Origin: Methanospirillum hungatei JF-1
GTDB lineage: Archaea > Halobacteriota > Methanomicrobia > Methanomicrobiales > Methanospirillaceae
Assembly (NCBI RefSeq): GCF_000013445.1
Contig: NC_007796.1
Location: forward strand, 620,001-684,000
Reading direction: 5' to 3'
Length of the DNA: 64,000 nt
Positions 35,684 through 45,098 of the stretch are shown in pieces. The notes below the pieces were generated by a model. It was not told where the DNA came from. It made no database searches and saw nothing but the letters and a program-made list of their open reading frames with translations. Numbering within the stretch: the stretch's first letter is position 1; each line of letters opens with the position of its first letter. Both the position numbers and the translations under genes were made by a program.

Positions 35684-37576
35684 ATCTCAGCCGAAGAGTT
35701 GCACAAGCCTGAACAAAAAGTATACTATCCTGACCCGTGTTACCGGGATTCAGCGCTCATTCACGATTATAATGAGTTATATTATGAATTTGAAAAAGAC
35801 CCGGACGCATTCTGGCGCAGGATTGCATCAGATCTCCTCTGGTTCAAACAATGGAATAACGTCAAGGTATGGAACCATCCCTACGCGAGTTGGTTTACCG
35901 GCGCTGAATTAAATATCACCTATAACTGCCTGGAGCGGCATGTCAATAATGACCGGAGAAACAAGGTCGCCATATTCTGGGCAGGTGAAAATGGCCGGGA
36001 ACGGATATTCACCTATTATCAGCTCTATAAAGATGTCATGCGGATGGGCAATGCCCTCAAGTCCCTTGGGGTTCAGAAAGGGGATCGGGTCTGTATCTAT
36101 CTTCCTGGTATTCCTGAACTAGTAGTTTCTATGCTTGCCTGCGCCCGTATTGGAGCAGTCCATACCGTAGTCTTTGCCGGGTATGGAGCAAAAGCCTTAA
36201 ATGAGCGTATCACCGGTGCAGGAGCAAAAATCGTCATTACTGCAGACGCGTCAGTGAGGCGTGGAGGCAGCATACCCTTAAAGCCAATCGTCGAAGAGGC
36301 TCTGATCAATGCTCCGACTGTTGAGCGGGTCATCATCCTGAGAACCCAGGAACCAAAGGTAGGCCTTCTTGATGAGTTTGAACTGGATTATGAAGAACTC
36401 ATTGCGCAGGCAGATCGGTATTGTGAGCCAGTCCATGTAAACTCTGAAGACCCTCTCTTTATTCTCTATACATCAGGAACTACCGGAGCCCCGAAAGGTA
36501 TTGTGCATGCAGCCGGCGGATACATGGTCGGTGCCTACTACACAACAAAATATGTTCTGACACTTCGCGAGAATGACGTGTACTGGTGCACGGCAGATCC
36601 CGGCTGGATCACCGGACATACCTATGGTATCTATGGCCCGCTCCTGGTCGGCGGGACGATTTTCCTCTCTGAGTACACTCCTGATTACCCTGATGCCGGG
36701 ATCTGGTGGAAACTTATCGAGGATTACGGCGTTACCATCTTTTACACAGCACCGACGGCGATCCGGATGTTCATGCGGATGGGAGAAGAATGGCCGGATA
36801 AATATGACCTCTCTTCCCTCCGGCTTTTGGGCTCAGTTGGTGAACCGCTCAATCCTGAAGCATTTGAATGGTTTTACAAACATATCGGAAAGAACAAGTG
36901 CCCCATTCTTGACACTTGGTGGCAGACCGAGACCGGTATGCATATGGTAACAACCATGGTCGGCCTCCCGATGAAACCAGGATTTGCAGGAAAGCCAATA
37001 CCTGGTGTAATTGCTACCGTCGTCAATGAAGAAGGAGATCCTATTCCACCAGGAACTACCGGATATCTTGCTATCAAGGAACCCTGGCCTTCCATGATGA
37101 AGGCAGTATACCAAAATGATGAGCGATACCGCCAGTACTGGAGCTTTGGAAAATACGGATATTACAGCAGTAATGATCTGGCGGTCATGGACGAAGATGG
37201 CTACATCATGCTCCTTGGCAGATCAGATGACATCATCATTGTCGCAGGTCACAATGTCGGAACTGCCGAGATTGAAAGTGCGCTGGTTTCACATAGTGCT
37301 GTTGCAGAAGCGGCTGCAATTGGGAAACCGGATCCACTGAAAGGAAATATTATCAAGGCGTTTGTTATCCTGCGCAACGGAGTGGAACCATCCCAGAAAC
37401 TTATCCACGACCTGAAATACCATGTCCGTATCATGCTTGGACCAATATCAGTTCCTGCAGAGCTTGATTTTGTTGATAGTCTGCCCAAAACCCGCAGTGG
37501 AAAGATCATGCGGCGGGTATTAAAAGCAAAAGAAATGGGTATGGATCCTGGTGATATATCTACCCTGGATGAATAA
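35684..37576 (+). CDS. acsA: Acetyl-CoA synthetase, AMP-forming
   Basis: About 630 aa. ANL-family motifs: LYTSGTTGAPKGIVH (~res 265), WWQTETGMHM (~415), YYSSNDLAVMDEDGYIMLLGRSDD (~505), and PKTRSGKIMRR with the acetylatable Lys near 615. Acetate + ATP + CoA to acetyl-CoA + AMP + PPi, for carbon assimilation. Start: no ATG exists in the early frame. TTG 35699 (MHKPEQKVYY) lies 21 bp from the only Shine-Dalgarno (ggggtga, 35671-35677), whereas ATC 35684 or ATT 35681 sits 3-6 nt from it and adds ISAEEL. I list 35684; this is uncertain. Confidence 0.9.
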   Translation: MSAEELHKPEQKVYYPDPCYRDSALIHDYNELYYEFEKDPDAFWRRIASDLLWFKQWNNVKVWNHPYASWFTGAELNITYNCLERHVNNDRRNKVAIFWAGENGRERIFTYYQLYKDVMRMGNALKSLGVQKGDRVCIYLPGIPELVVSMLACARIGAVHTVVFAGYGAKALNERITGAGAKIVITADASVRRGGSIPLKPIVEEALINAPTVERVIILRTQEPKVGLLDEFELDYEELIAQADRYCEPVHVNSEDPLFILYTSGTTGAPKGIVHAAGGYMVGAYYTTKYVLTLRENDVYWCTADPGWITGHTYGIYGPLLVGGTIFLSEYTPDYPDAGIWWKLIEDYGVTIFYTAPTAIRMFMRMGEEWPDKYDLSSLRLLGSVGEPLNPEAFEWFYKHIGKNKCPILDTWWQTETGMHMVTTMVGLPMKPGFAGKPIPGVIATVVNEEGDPIPPGTTGYLAIKEPWPSMMKAVYQNDERYRQYWSFGKYGYYSSNDLAVMDEDGYIMLLGRSDDIIIVAGHNVGTAEIESALVSHSAVAEAAAIGKPDPLKGNIIKAFVILRNGVEPSQKLIHDLKYHVRIMLGPISVPAELDFVDSLPKTRSGKIMRRVLKAKEMGMDPGDISTLDE

Positions 37577-37586
37577 TCATCCAACT

Positions 37587-37596
37587 CTTTATATAC
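37587..37596 (+). promoter_or_regulatory. TATA box of TBP gene 1
   Basis: ctttatatac lies 26 bp (centre) before ATG 37618 and just beyond the acsA stop, so the TBP gene has its own promoter and a leaderless or very short leader. TBP binding its own promoter would allow autoregulation. Confidence 0.55.
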
Positions 37597-37617
37597 TGTT
37601 TTAATAGATTTATAACC

Positions 37618-38178
37618 ATGTCTGCAACTCCAGATACTTCGCTCCGGATAGAAAATATCGTGGCTTCAGCGAAGATATCAGAATCCCTGGACCTCCCCCA
37701 GATTGCATCTAGCATAAAGGATGCGGAATATAACAAAAAGCGGTTCCCGGGTGTTGTTATCCGGATGCAGAACCCAAAGATAGCGGCATTGGTATTTGGA
37801 TCCGGAAAAGTGGTACTGACCGGAGCAAAAAGTGTTGAGAGTCTGAATAAGGGACTTGAGATACTGGGCGATCTGCTGCGTTCCCTGAACATCGAGATAG
37901 CAAGCGAACTGACATATAAAATCCAGAACATTGTCACGTCCGCTGACCTTGGATCCGGTATTAACCTAAACAAGATTGCCGTCGGATTCAACCTTGAGCG
38001 GATTGAGTATGAACCTGAACAGTTCCCGGGTCTGGTATACCGGCTTGAGGATCCAAAAGTAGTAGTCCTGCTCTTTGGATCAGGAAAACTCATCATCACC
38101 GGCGGCAAGGAACCTGAGGATGCGAAGAAGGCTGTGCTGAAGATCGTTGATGATTTGAAAGGGCTCGGGCTTTTATAA
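37618..38178 (+). CDS. tbp: TATA-box-binding protein, copy 1
   Basis: 186 aa, the typical archaeal TBP size. Two direct structural repeats: residues ~8-90 (IENIVASAKISESLDLPQIA ... RFPGVVIRMQNPKIAALVFGSGKVVLTGAKS) and ~98-180 (IQNIVTSADLGSGINLNKIA ... QFPGLVYRLEDPKVVVLLFGSGKLIITGGK). DNA-intercalating Phe pairs are in place, and a stretch of acidic tail is absent. Basal transcription factor recruiting TFB and RNA polymerase. It follows acsA by 41 bp. A second, diverged TBP is at 59266. Confidence 0.97.
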   Translation: MSATPDTSLRIENIVASAKISESLDLPQIASSIKDAEYNKKRFPGVVIRMQNPKIAALVFGSGKVVLTGAKSVESLNKGLEILGDLLRSLNIEIASELTYKIQNIVTSADLGSGINLNKIAVGFNLERIEYEPEQFPGLVYRLEDPKVVVLLFGSGKLIITGGKEPEDAKKAVLKIVDDLKGLGLL

Positions 38179-38436
38179 TCTGGAGATCATTCATCTGAAT
38201 TTATAATTCAGATTCTATATTTTTATATACAATAGAATTTATTGTACATAGTACCGTTTTCCGGGGGATTATTGTAGCGTCACAATATGGATACGGTATC
38301 TGATTGACAGAGAATGTACGGAGAACTCTCCAAAATACAGAGGTTCCCGGGTTTATTTTTCTATTCTCTGCTTTTCCGGACAGATTAATCTTGCCATAAA
38401 ATGTGAATAAATCTCCCAAAGAATGGAAGTTTTTGA

Positions 38437-39144
38437 TTATGGTAATCCGATTATACGGGGACCGCTCTCTTCCCCGATGATGACCGTCGTCTTTGAAGTG
38501 AATTCAGCAAAAATGCCACAACTTACTACACCAGGAATCATATTGATGGCAGTCTCGAGAGCCGACGGGTCCGGGATGCTGACCGGCGTATAATCAAGGA
38601 TGATATTACCGTTATCAGATATAACTGGCCCGTCCTTTTTTACCCCTTCCCTGACAGTCACCATTCCACCCATTTCATTGAGCCGGCGAATGACATGGCT
38701 GAATGAAAACGGGATTATTTCAATCGGTATTGGTCCGGTCAGATGCGAGCATATCTTTGACGGGTCAGCGACGATGATGAGCCGGGTTGAGGCATCGGCT
38801 ACTATCCGTTCTCTGACATGAGCAGCTCCCCGGCCCTTGATAAGCCTCATTTCAGGATCTATCTGATCTGCCCCGTCAACCGTGATATCAATCTTCTCTG
38901 CCTGTTCAAGACCGATGAGTGGGATTCCGAGAGCTCCTGCCCGCATGGTTGTCTGGATAGATGTGGGGATCCCGACAATCAACAGACCCTCTTCAGTCAT
39001 TCGCTCTTTTAGTCGTGCCATCGTAAAGGCAACGGTTGATCCGGTCCCAAGACCGACCGTCATGCCATTAGTAATATAATCAGCAGCCTTGTAGCCTGCC
39101 CGTTTTTTTGCCTGTTCCTGGGGGGATAATCCGCTCGTATTCAT
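38437..39144 (-). CDS. rpiA: Ribose-5-phosphate isomerase A
   Basis: 235 aa. Family motifs: KRAGYKAADYITNGMTVGLGTGSTVAF (substrate-binding loop), VDGADQIDPEMRLIKGRGAAHVRERIVA (catalytic Asp, Glu region near residues 85-110). Interconverts ribose 5-phosphate and ribulose 5-phosphate for nucleotide and aromatic synthesis. It lies 44 bp downstream of surE on the same strand, so a small nucleotide-metabolism operon is plausible; 3' end convergent with TBP gene 1 across ~260 bp without a clear gene. Confidence 0.96.
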   Translation of the reverse strand: MNTSGLSPQEQAKKRAGYKAADYITNGMTVGLGTGSTVAFTMARLKERMTEEGLLIVGIPTSIQTTMRAGALGIPLIGLEQAEKIDITVDGADQIDPEMRLIKGRGAAHVRERIVADASTRLIIVADPSKICSHLTGPIPIEIIPFSFSHVIRRLNEMGGMVTVREGVKKDGPVISDNGNIILDYTPVSIPDPSALETAINMIPGVVSCGIFAEFTSKTTVIIGEESGPRIIGLP

Positions 39145-39188
39145 GGTTCTCCTGAATTTTGTGTTGGAAAATAGTTAGCGATATCGTT

Positions 39189-40028
39189 CTATTCTAATGA
39201 AAACAGTCTTCTTAAGTCATCGGTCCCTGCATAAGCGGTGCAGTCAAGGGTGATAGGGGTGATAGAGATGTTCCCTTTGTGGATGGCATGCACATCAGTC
39301 CCTTCCGGAGCATCGGTAACCAATGGACCGTTGATCCAGTAATAGGGTTTTCCCCTGGGATCAAGCCTCTTTTCCACCCCGGTAATAAACAAATGTTCGG
39401 CAAGATGGGTAATCTCATATCCGCCGGTTATGATGGAGGGGATATTTACATTCATGACATGAGTAAAGGAAGGAAATCCTTTCTCAAGAATCCTTCTGAT
39501 GACGTCACGCACCACCCCTTTGGACTCTGAAAACCGATCTGCGAGGTGTCGTGCATCATCAAATTTCTCTTTCTGATCTTCAATCTGGAGGGAGAATGCC
39601 ACGGCAGGATATCCATGATTTGCCGCCTCCAGGGCAGCACCCACGGTACCGGATGTGGTAATGGCCTCATATGACAAGTTTTCACCAATATTTATCCCTG
39701 ATACAACAAGATCTGGCTTTACTCCCAATGCAAAAAGCGCAAGTATGACCGAATCGGTTGGTTTTCCCCCGACTGCATAGGCGGTAATATCACCCCGGCT
39801 CACCGTGTTCACTCTGAGTGGTTCAAATATGGAGAGTGACCGTCCGACAGCACTCTGCTGGGTTGCAGGAGCACACACCACAACATCAGCCCATTCAAAC
39901 AGGGCATCATAGGCAGCCCATAATCCCTCCGAATTAACCCCATCATCATTGGTCAGGAGAATACAGGGTCGTTTTAGGGAAAAATGGTGATGTGATGGTG
40001 TACTGTCAGGAGGAGATCCTGAAATCAT
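39189..40028 (-). CDS. surE: 5'/3'-nucleotidase SurE
   Basis: 279 aa including an ~18-residue N-terminal extension before the conserved start CILLTNDDGVNSEGLWA. Metal ligands: the two Asp of NDDG, Ser in the SAVGRS loop and Asn in SGINIGENL. It dephosphorylates nucleoside monophosphates. Sits upstream of rpiA in the same orientation, which would link nucleotide hydrolysis with pentose phosphate recycling. Confidence 0.95.
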   Translation of the reverse strand: MISGSPPDSTPSHHHFSLKRPCILLTNDDGVNSEGLWAAYDALFEWADVVVCAPATQQSAVGRSLSIFEPLRVNTVSRGDITAYAVGGKPTDSVILALFALGVKPDLVVSGINIGENLSYEAITTSGTVGAALEAANHGYPAVAFSLQIEDQKEKFDDARHLADRFSESKGVVRDVIRRILEKGFPSFTHVMNVNIPSIITGGYEITHLAEHLFITGVEKRLDPRGKPYYWINGPLVTDAPEGTDVHAIHKGNISITPITLDCTAYAGTDDLRRLFSLE

Positions 40029-40154
40029 GTATCCCGATTATTAGTTCTCCTGCTTCTTAATGGATCATCAAAACTGCCGGTTTTCAGATATCACCAGCAG
40101 ACCCGGGTACCCCGAATCGGATTATTTTTTTTCTGATCCTGCCAACAAGTAGCG

Positions 40155-41054
40155 ATGAATATTCTGCTTGCTGAATATACCGTCAGTCATGATCCGACGT
40201 TAGCCCCTGAAGGTCGCGCCATGCTTGATGTACTGACACGCAGTTTCACAAAGATTGGATATACGGTTCACAGTCCTGAACCGGGCAGGGATTTTTCTGA
40301 AGAGATAGCCCGTCTTGGTGCACAATGCGATGAGGGGCTGGTCATCGCTCCTGATCACCTGCTGGCCAGGTTTACCAAAAATCTTGAGGATGTTACCAGA
40401 AATATCGGATGCAACTCATTTTCGATTGCAGTCTGCGCGAATAAAAAAAGAACCGGACAGATTTTACAATCACATGGCATTGATGTTCCAAAAGAGGTCA
40501 CATCAGGAAAACGCATCGTCAAAGAGGTATCCGGATGTGGAGCGGTCGGTGTAAGGCTGACCGATGGGCCGGCAGGGGAAGGAGAGTTTGGCCAGGAGTA
40601 TATCGAGGGTGAACACTATTCCATGAGCCTTGTTGGTGGCCGGGTCGTCGGTGAGGTGTGCCTTTATTATACTGGAAAAGGTCCCCTGCTCCTTGCATTA
40701 AACCGTCAGGATATCAGGTTTAACAAAGATGGGACGGTCGCCTACCATGGAGGAGAAACACCAGTCGATCATCCAAAGAAAGAGGAGATGTATGCTCTTG
40801 CGTCAAAGGCGGTTGAAGTGCTGGGTTGTCAGGGGTATGTCGGGATAGATATGGTTGTCAACCCTGACCGGATTGTCATTGTTGATGTAAATCCACGGCC
40901 GACTACGAGCATTATTGGTATTGACGCATGCATGGAGGAAGAGATTGCACAGGTGATCCTGGATGCATCATATGGACGTTCTCCTGAATCAGTTCACCTA
41001 ATTGGCCATGCATACTTCTCTTCAGAGGGTCAGGTTACCTATGATCGGAGTTGA
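40155..41054 (+). CDS. mfnD: Tyramine-L-glutamate ligase, methanofuran biosynthesis
   Basis: 299 aa ATP-grasp protein. MNILLAEYTVSHDPTLAPEGRAML at the N-terminus, GQEYIEGEHYSMSLVGGRVV (~res 148) and VGIDMVVNPDRIVIVDVNPRPTTS (~230; metal-binding Asp/Asn) are typical of the MfnD family, which joins tyramine to the gamma-carboxylate of glutamate. The reading frame overlaps the next gene by 14 bp, and that gene is MfnF, the later step of the same pathway, which supports the assignment. Confidence 0.88.
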   Translation: MNILLAEYTVSHDPTLAPEGRAMLDVLTRSFTKIGYTVHSPEPGRDFSEEIARLGAQCDEGLVIAPDHLLARFTKNLEDVTRNIGCNSFSIAVCANKKRTGQILQSHGIDVPKEVTSGKRIVKEVSGCGAVGVRLTDGPAGEGEFGQEYIEGEHYSMSLVGGRVVGEVCLYYTGKGPLLLALNRQDIRFNKDGTVAYHGGETPVDHPKKEEMYALASKAVEVLGCQGYVGIDMVVNPDRIVIVDVNPRPTTSIIGIDACMEEEIAQVILDASYGRSPESVHLIGHAYFSSEGQVTYDRS

Positions 41055-41964
41055 CATCGGAGGGGCAAATCTGAAGGTAGTCGATGAAGCCGGGGCCCAT
41101 ATTCACTATTGCCCACTCTGGAAAGAGACGCCAATAAGAGAGATATTACAGGACTATTCATCGGCAGATAATGCTGCGGTTGTGATGAGTGGTGAACTGG
41201 CCGATTGTTTTGCATCAAAGCAGGATGGTATTGAATTTATCTTCACTGCTGTCCGGGATGTCTTTCCTCATGCCATCTTCTATGGAACCGATGGACAATT
41301 TCATACAACGCCTGTCAGTGATCTTGCCGCGGCAAACTGGCTGGTGATGGCTGATGTTCTCCGTGACCGGTATCCTGATGCTGTCTTGGTTGATATGGGG
41401 AGTACAACCACGGATATTATCCCCCTGAATGCCTGGGAAACCCTGAAAGGTCAGACCGATTTTACCCGCCTGAAAACGGGGATGCTTTTATACTATGGTC
41501 TTCTTAGAACTCCTGTTTCATCTCTTATCAGGTCAGTCTGTCTTGACGGATCTCCAGTTCGGGTGAGCACTGAATATTTTGCCTGTGCCGGAGATGCCCA
41601 TGTACTGATGGGACTTATACCGCCGGAGATGTATACAACAGTACCTCCTGATTCCTGCAGTCCGTCATGGGATCATTGTATGCGCCGGATGGCACGGATG
41701 GTTTGTGCAGATGTAGCGGAGATTGGAACGGAATATGTTCTGCATATAGCGCAGGCATATGTGCATGAGGAACAGGTATGTATTACACAGGCGGTTAGAT
41801 CTGTGATGGAGCAGTATGCATGCAGACGCATTCTGACAGTGGGTGTGGGATCAGGTCTCCTGTCATCATGGCTTGATGCGCATGATCTCAATCGCGACAT
41901 GGGGTCACTTTCTGATGCAATGCCGGCATGGGCGGTTCGGGAGGCAGGTTTACGAACCGTCTGA
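41041..41964 (+). CDS. mfnF: MfnF: furan-methanamine synthase of methanofuran pathway
   Basis: 307 aa from ATG 41041 (MIGVDIGGANLKVVDEAG), the normal hydantoinase/ASKHA-like start; longer starts fall inside mfnD. Motifs VDIGGANLK, VLVDMGSTTTDIIPL (~res 118) and LTVGVGSGLLSSWL (~265) form the ATPase-fold phosphate loops. MfnF condenses gamma-glutamyltyramine with the aminomethylfuran phosphate unit, making the methanofuran core for CO2 reduction to formyl-methanofuran. Translationally coupled to mfnD. Confidence 0.85.
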   Translation: MIGVDIGGANLKVVDEAGAHIHYCPLWKETPIREILQDYSSADNAAVVMSGELADCFASKQDGIEFIFTAVRDVFPHAIFYGTDGQFHTTPVSDLAAANWLVMADVLRDRYPDAVLVDMGSTTTDIIPLNAWETLKGQTDFTRLKTGMLLYYGLLRTPVSSLIRSVCLDGSPVRVSTEYFACAGDAHVLMGLIPPEMYTTVPPDSCSPSWDHCMRRMARMVCADVAEIGTEYVLHIAQAYVHEEQVCITQAVRSVMEQYACRRILTVGVGSGLLSSWLDAHDLNRDMGSLSDAMPAWAVREAGLRTV

Positions 41965-42194
41965 TCCTCTCCTTCCTTCTCCTGGCAGGATCTCTGGGAG
42001 GAAGTCTCCTCCTCTGGTCTCTGGGGTATCCGTTCTTCTTTCTGTTTCTCTTTATTCCTCTGATACCACTTCTGGGAAGGGATCACGAGATTCACTATTG
42101 TCCGGTCTGTGGATGGGAGACGGCTGGGAATGAACGGTATTGTCCCTATGATGGGAACAGGCTTGAATGGAAAACAGACCGGTCACACCGATAA
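41928..42194 (+). CDS. Small membrane protein with C-terminal zinc ribbon
   Basis: 88 aa. Two close hydrophobic stretches (LILSFLLLAGSLGGSLLLWSL, PFFFLFLFIPLIPLL) form one hairpin or a pair of helices at residues ~12-50, followed by a cytosolic zinc ribbon CPVCGWETAGNERYCPYDG (C-x2-C...C-x2-D/G). It begins within the last 37 bases of mfnF, so it is co-transcribed. Function unknown; the coupling makes it a candidate accessory of the methanofuran genes, by inference. The last 12 bp overlap the convergent gene. Confidence 0.6.
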   Translation: MGGSGGRFTNRLILSFLLLAGSLGGSLLLWSLGYPFFFLFLFIPLIPLLGRDHEIHYCPVCGWETAGNERYCPYDGNRLEWKTDRSHR

Positions 42195-42752
42195 TGGTTG
42201 CTGTCCATACCGGTGGATCTCTTTTTGAGGGTGCGATGACCCGGGTGATATGGGGCAGTCATTCAGGGTTTTTTGTGCTGTGATATTTCTCCGCGCTATC
42301 GTCTTCCGGTTTTTTTCAGTAATAATGATATACCGGTCGGACTGAATTCCCAGTTGCTCAATAATATGGTCATAAGTGACTGAAAGGAGAACGACCGGGG
42401 CTGTGTGGCGTGCATGGGTTCTGCATTCTTCTGCGAGAATCGGAATACTGTTTTCATATTCCTCAAAATGCTCACGTGAATACAGAATAAAAAGAAGGTG
42501 TGATTCATCTTTTCTAATCGCCCCGATAAGTCCGCTCATCCCCTCCATTCTTCTGAAGTCGATCCGGTATTTCTGATCAGGAGGAAGACAGAGCAGCGGT
42601 TCTGCATGCCCGAAGAAGAGAAAAGTTATTGGACCATGGACTGTTCTGACTGGCCCTGATATGAGCGCATTCTGGAGATCCCGTCCGGGCGCGATGTATA
42701 CTGAAAAGGTATTCTGATTTATTTTCCTGAGTGTTTCATATCGCCCGGCCAT
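42183..42752 (-). CDS. Conserved hypothetical protein
   Basis: 189 aa, soluble, no signal peptide. A regular alternation of strands and helices (GPITFLFFGHAEPLLCL, HLLFILYSREHFEEYENSIPILAEECRTH, APVVLLSVTYDHIIEQLG) suggests an alpha/beta sheet fold. No motif recognised. It runs convergent to the zinc-ribbon membrane protein and lies 72 bp upstream, in the same direction, of the HTH regulator gene's stop. Confidence 0.55.
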   Translation of the reverse strand: MAGRYETLRKINQNTFSVYIAPGRDLQNALISGPVRTVHGPITFLFFGHAEPLLCLPPDQKYRIDFRRMEGMSGLIGAIRKDESHLLFILYSREHFEEYENSIPILAEECRTHARHTAPVVLLSVTYDHIIEQLGIQSDRYIIITEKNRKTIARRNITAQKTLNDCPISPGSSHPQKEIHRYGQQPLSV

Positions 42753-42824
42753 ATCTTCAGGTTTTCAAGAGGGCATATGTAAACGTTATCCAAGCAGGGT
42801 GAAAGTGAAAAGGTCTGAAAAGGG

Positions 42825-43214
42825 TTAAGATATATTCCCTTTTAGCATATCCCTGACTTTTTCAATCTCTTTCAGTTTCACTTCGTAGTCGCCCACTATT
42901 TCTGTTTTCAGTTCTTCGAGAATATCATCCAGGGATTTGATGAGGTGATAGATCATCGTCGGTCTGCCTTTTCCTTCTCTGGCGTGCCTGACATCTTTCA
43001 CCCATTTCCGTTTCATAAGGTCAGATAGGGCAATACTCACCTCGGGTTGGCGCAGATCACATATCCGTTCTATCTCCCTTGAAGTTAGATCATCATCCCG
43101 TATCATCAGAACCAGGACCCGGGCAGTATTTTTCTTCAGCCCGATATCCCAGAATAAATCTGCAATTTCCTCTTCCCCCTTAGAAAATTGCAGGAGTGTA
43201 TGAGTGCCCACCAT
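42825..43214 (-). CDS. Winged-helix transcriptional regulator, paralogue 1
   Basis: 129 aa. An N-terminal winged helix (EEEIADLFWDIGLKKNTARVLVLM, LTSREIERICDLRQPEVSIALSDLMKRKWVKDV, GKGRPTMIYHL, ~residues 14-92) followed by a C-terminal coiled coil (LDDILEELKTEIVGDYEVKLKEIEKVRDML) for dimerisation. TrmB/ArsR-like. A close relative (132 aa, ~60% identical by eye) is at 53968-54366 on the other strand. Target genes unknown; possibly autoregulatory. Confidence 0.8.
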   Translation of the reverse strand: MVGTHTLLQFSKGEEEIADLFWDIGLKKNTARVLVLMIRDDDLTSREIERICDLRQPEVSIALSDLMKRKWVKDVRHAREGKGRPTMIYHLIKSLDDILEELKTEIVGDYEVKLKEIEKVRDMLKGNIS

Positions 43215-43481
43215 AGTACACCTGAGTAAGATATGACTGAATACTATATCACAGAAAAGATATAACTTCCCATTGGTATCTCGGTAAAAAAATCCATCAT
43301 GATCATAATTATTTTTATTTGATTATAATTTCAGATTCTGAAACCATTTACCTGTTGAATTGATAGGTTTGTCATATGTCCTGGTCTATGGGGAGTATTT
43401 TTATATAGTGTTGTTAGGAAGTTTACTGAATAGTTCCGTATGAGATATAAGCACCGGGTGAAATTATGTTATTCATTGTAG

Positions 43482-43609
43482 AGGCTGTTGCATAACTCTC
43501 AATCGATAGTACAATGAGGCAAAGCCCATAAATTTCATTGCCAATTAACGTTCCAACCGAATGGAAATTGTGCTCTTGAGGAAACGACATTTTAGTTGTG
43601 CAACAATCT
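43482..43609 (+). mobile_element. MITE copy A (128 bp)
   Basis: Non-coding 128-bp element with terminal inverted repeats aggctgttgcataac ... gttgtgcaacaatct. The inside is nearly identical to copy C (57089-57216, reversed), with only about four differences by eye. Flanks ttgtag/ctgtat share four of six bases, so the target duplication has decayed. The surrounding 43,215-44,026 has no convincing gene apart from the histone promoter. Confidence 0.8.
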
Positions 43610-43987
43610 CTGTATAGCCAAATTTTTTAGACAAAACTGAGCAAATAATTCGTCTCTCAAAGCATGAAAGATATTGAGGAGGAAACAAAGGGACAGGTCA
43701 GGTACGTAAGTATCTACTAAACATTGGGTTAGTATGATACGCTTGTTTTCTTTGAGACGCCTGATGAAAAAACCGCCATAATTATTGCTCTCAAGCGAAT
43801 GGATAGGAAGGATATCATAACTCTGGTTGCTGTGCCGGGAGATGAAAATCATCCTTCAGGCCCGATTTAATTATCACCATAATAAGCCATGGTAGCTGAT
43901 AATATCTCTTTCGCTAGACCTGATTTATATATCATAGTCCTTTTTCTCTTTTCCTACAGGGATTTTTCTGAATTAATAAGAGATAAT

Positions 43988-43997
43988 TTTTATATGA
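43988..43997 (+). promoter_or_regulatory. TATA box of histone gene
   Basis: ttttatatga is centred about 34 bp before the histone ATG at 44027, giving a leader of roughly 10 nt. A strong promoter is expected for an abundant chromatin protein. Confidence 0.45.
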
Positions 43998-44026
43998 GTA
44001 TCTCAATAATTGTTTTAGAATCAATT

Positions 44027-44236
44027 ATGGCAGATTTACCAATTGCAGCCGTAACTCGTGTTGCCAAAAATGCAGGAGCTGAGCGTGTCGGTGCCGATGC
44101 ATCAGAGATCCTTGTCCAGAAGACTGAAGAGTTTCTCGGAGAACTTGTTCGTGAAGCGGTAAAGCTTGCAAATCATGCAGGCCGTAAGACCCTCAAGGAA
44201 GAAGACATTGAGATGGCTGCAGAAAAGTTCGCCTAA
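44027..44236 (+). CDS. Archaeal histone
   Basis: 69 aa from ATG 44027 (MADLPIAAVTRVAKNAG); an upstream in-frame ATG would add unrelated residues. Entire histone fold: helix 1 PIAAVTRVAKNAGAERV, loop, long helix 2 SEILVQKTEEFLGELVREAVKLANHAG, and RKTLKEEDIEMAAEKF as helix 3. This is the HMfB/HMtA group, which wraps DNA as dimers/tetramers. Conserved loop motif GRKTLKEEDI is present. It sits in the accessory zone between MITE copy A and a stretch of decayed genes, yet it is intact. Confidence 0.95.
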   Translation: MADLPIAAVTRVAKNAGAERVGADASEILVQKTEEFLGELVREAVKLANHAGRKTLKEEDIEMAAEKFA

Positions 44237-45098
44237 CTCTTTTCTCATTTTTCGCGGGTATTTTGGTTACACCTGGATAGAACAGGTGTTTTGTATGAAC
44301 AGACCGTCCGTCCCTGATTCTTCTTAAAATTTGAGTGGTCCGGTATCGGGAAGCGGTTCCTTAACTCCCATAATCCCTGGATTCATGCGGCCCTTTTCGT
44401 TATGCGTTGACACTCTCTGTTCTGATCGTCTGGTCGCGCATATTTTGATTTTCCCGGTCGGCAAAGGAGAGGTCATATGAGTCCCTTCTAAATCGATGTT
44501 CCCGACTCTCAAATAAATTGGGTAATTCCTTCCGACTGGAACCGGAGTCCTCGTCTGCTCTTTGCCCTTTGCTCCTTCGAATTTTCCTTATTCAACGTTC
44601 GTTTGTCAACTGTTGGAGTCGGGTTTGATCCTATTTTCGCTTCGTTAACCGGCCTCCATCACCGCCATTCTTACCGGCTATCATCGCTTACTCTCCGGGA
44701 GGGTATTTGTATCAGGCTTTTCCTGCAATCCCCGGATTTTCCAGTGTATCAGCGTTAAGGTATTGATGAATATGATTCGGTCAGACCTGACGGATGAGGT
44801 GATATCAAGTGTGACCGCTTCACCTCATATGGGTGACCGAGAGGATTGGGATGAACGGATCAGGAGTTATTGAGCTGCATCCGGGGAGCGGTTGCTGACA
44901 TAGCCCACAGATTTAGGGTTACACGTCAGACAGCGTCATGGAATTTGAGTAAAGTTAAAACGATGAGTGATAAGAGGATTCTAGCAGGGAGGTGAAATTG
45001 AAAAGTGCGAATTTTTCTAATCCCTCTTAAAAAATTCTACTTTCAGTCTCCTGTAAAAATTGAATCAAATACAATAGGTGATTTTACCAAGAAAAATT
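44237..45098. other. Gene-free stretch with decayed coding remnants
   Basis: No intact gene. At 44,562-44,650 a segment (plus strand, reading LFALCSFEFSLFNVRLSTVGVGFDPIF) resembles 45,838-45,925, at about 75% of bases by eye. Around 44,767-44,858 a short open frame starts MNMIRSDLTDEVISSVTASPHMGDRED and is closed by TGA, with recognisable coding sequence continuing after the stop. These look like fragments of a lost element. Confidence 0.4.

Noticed and set aside
43592-43852. 86-aa minus-strand frame after MITE A
   Set aside because: Its end lies inside the MITE, no start signal or motif is seen, and the composition is not convincing; left as unassigned.
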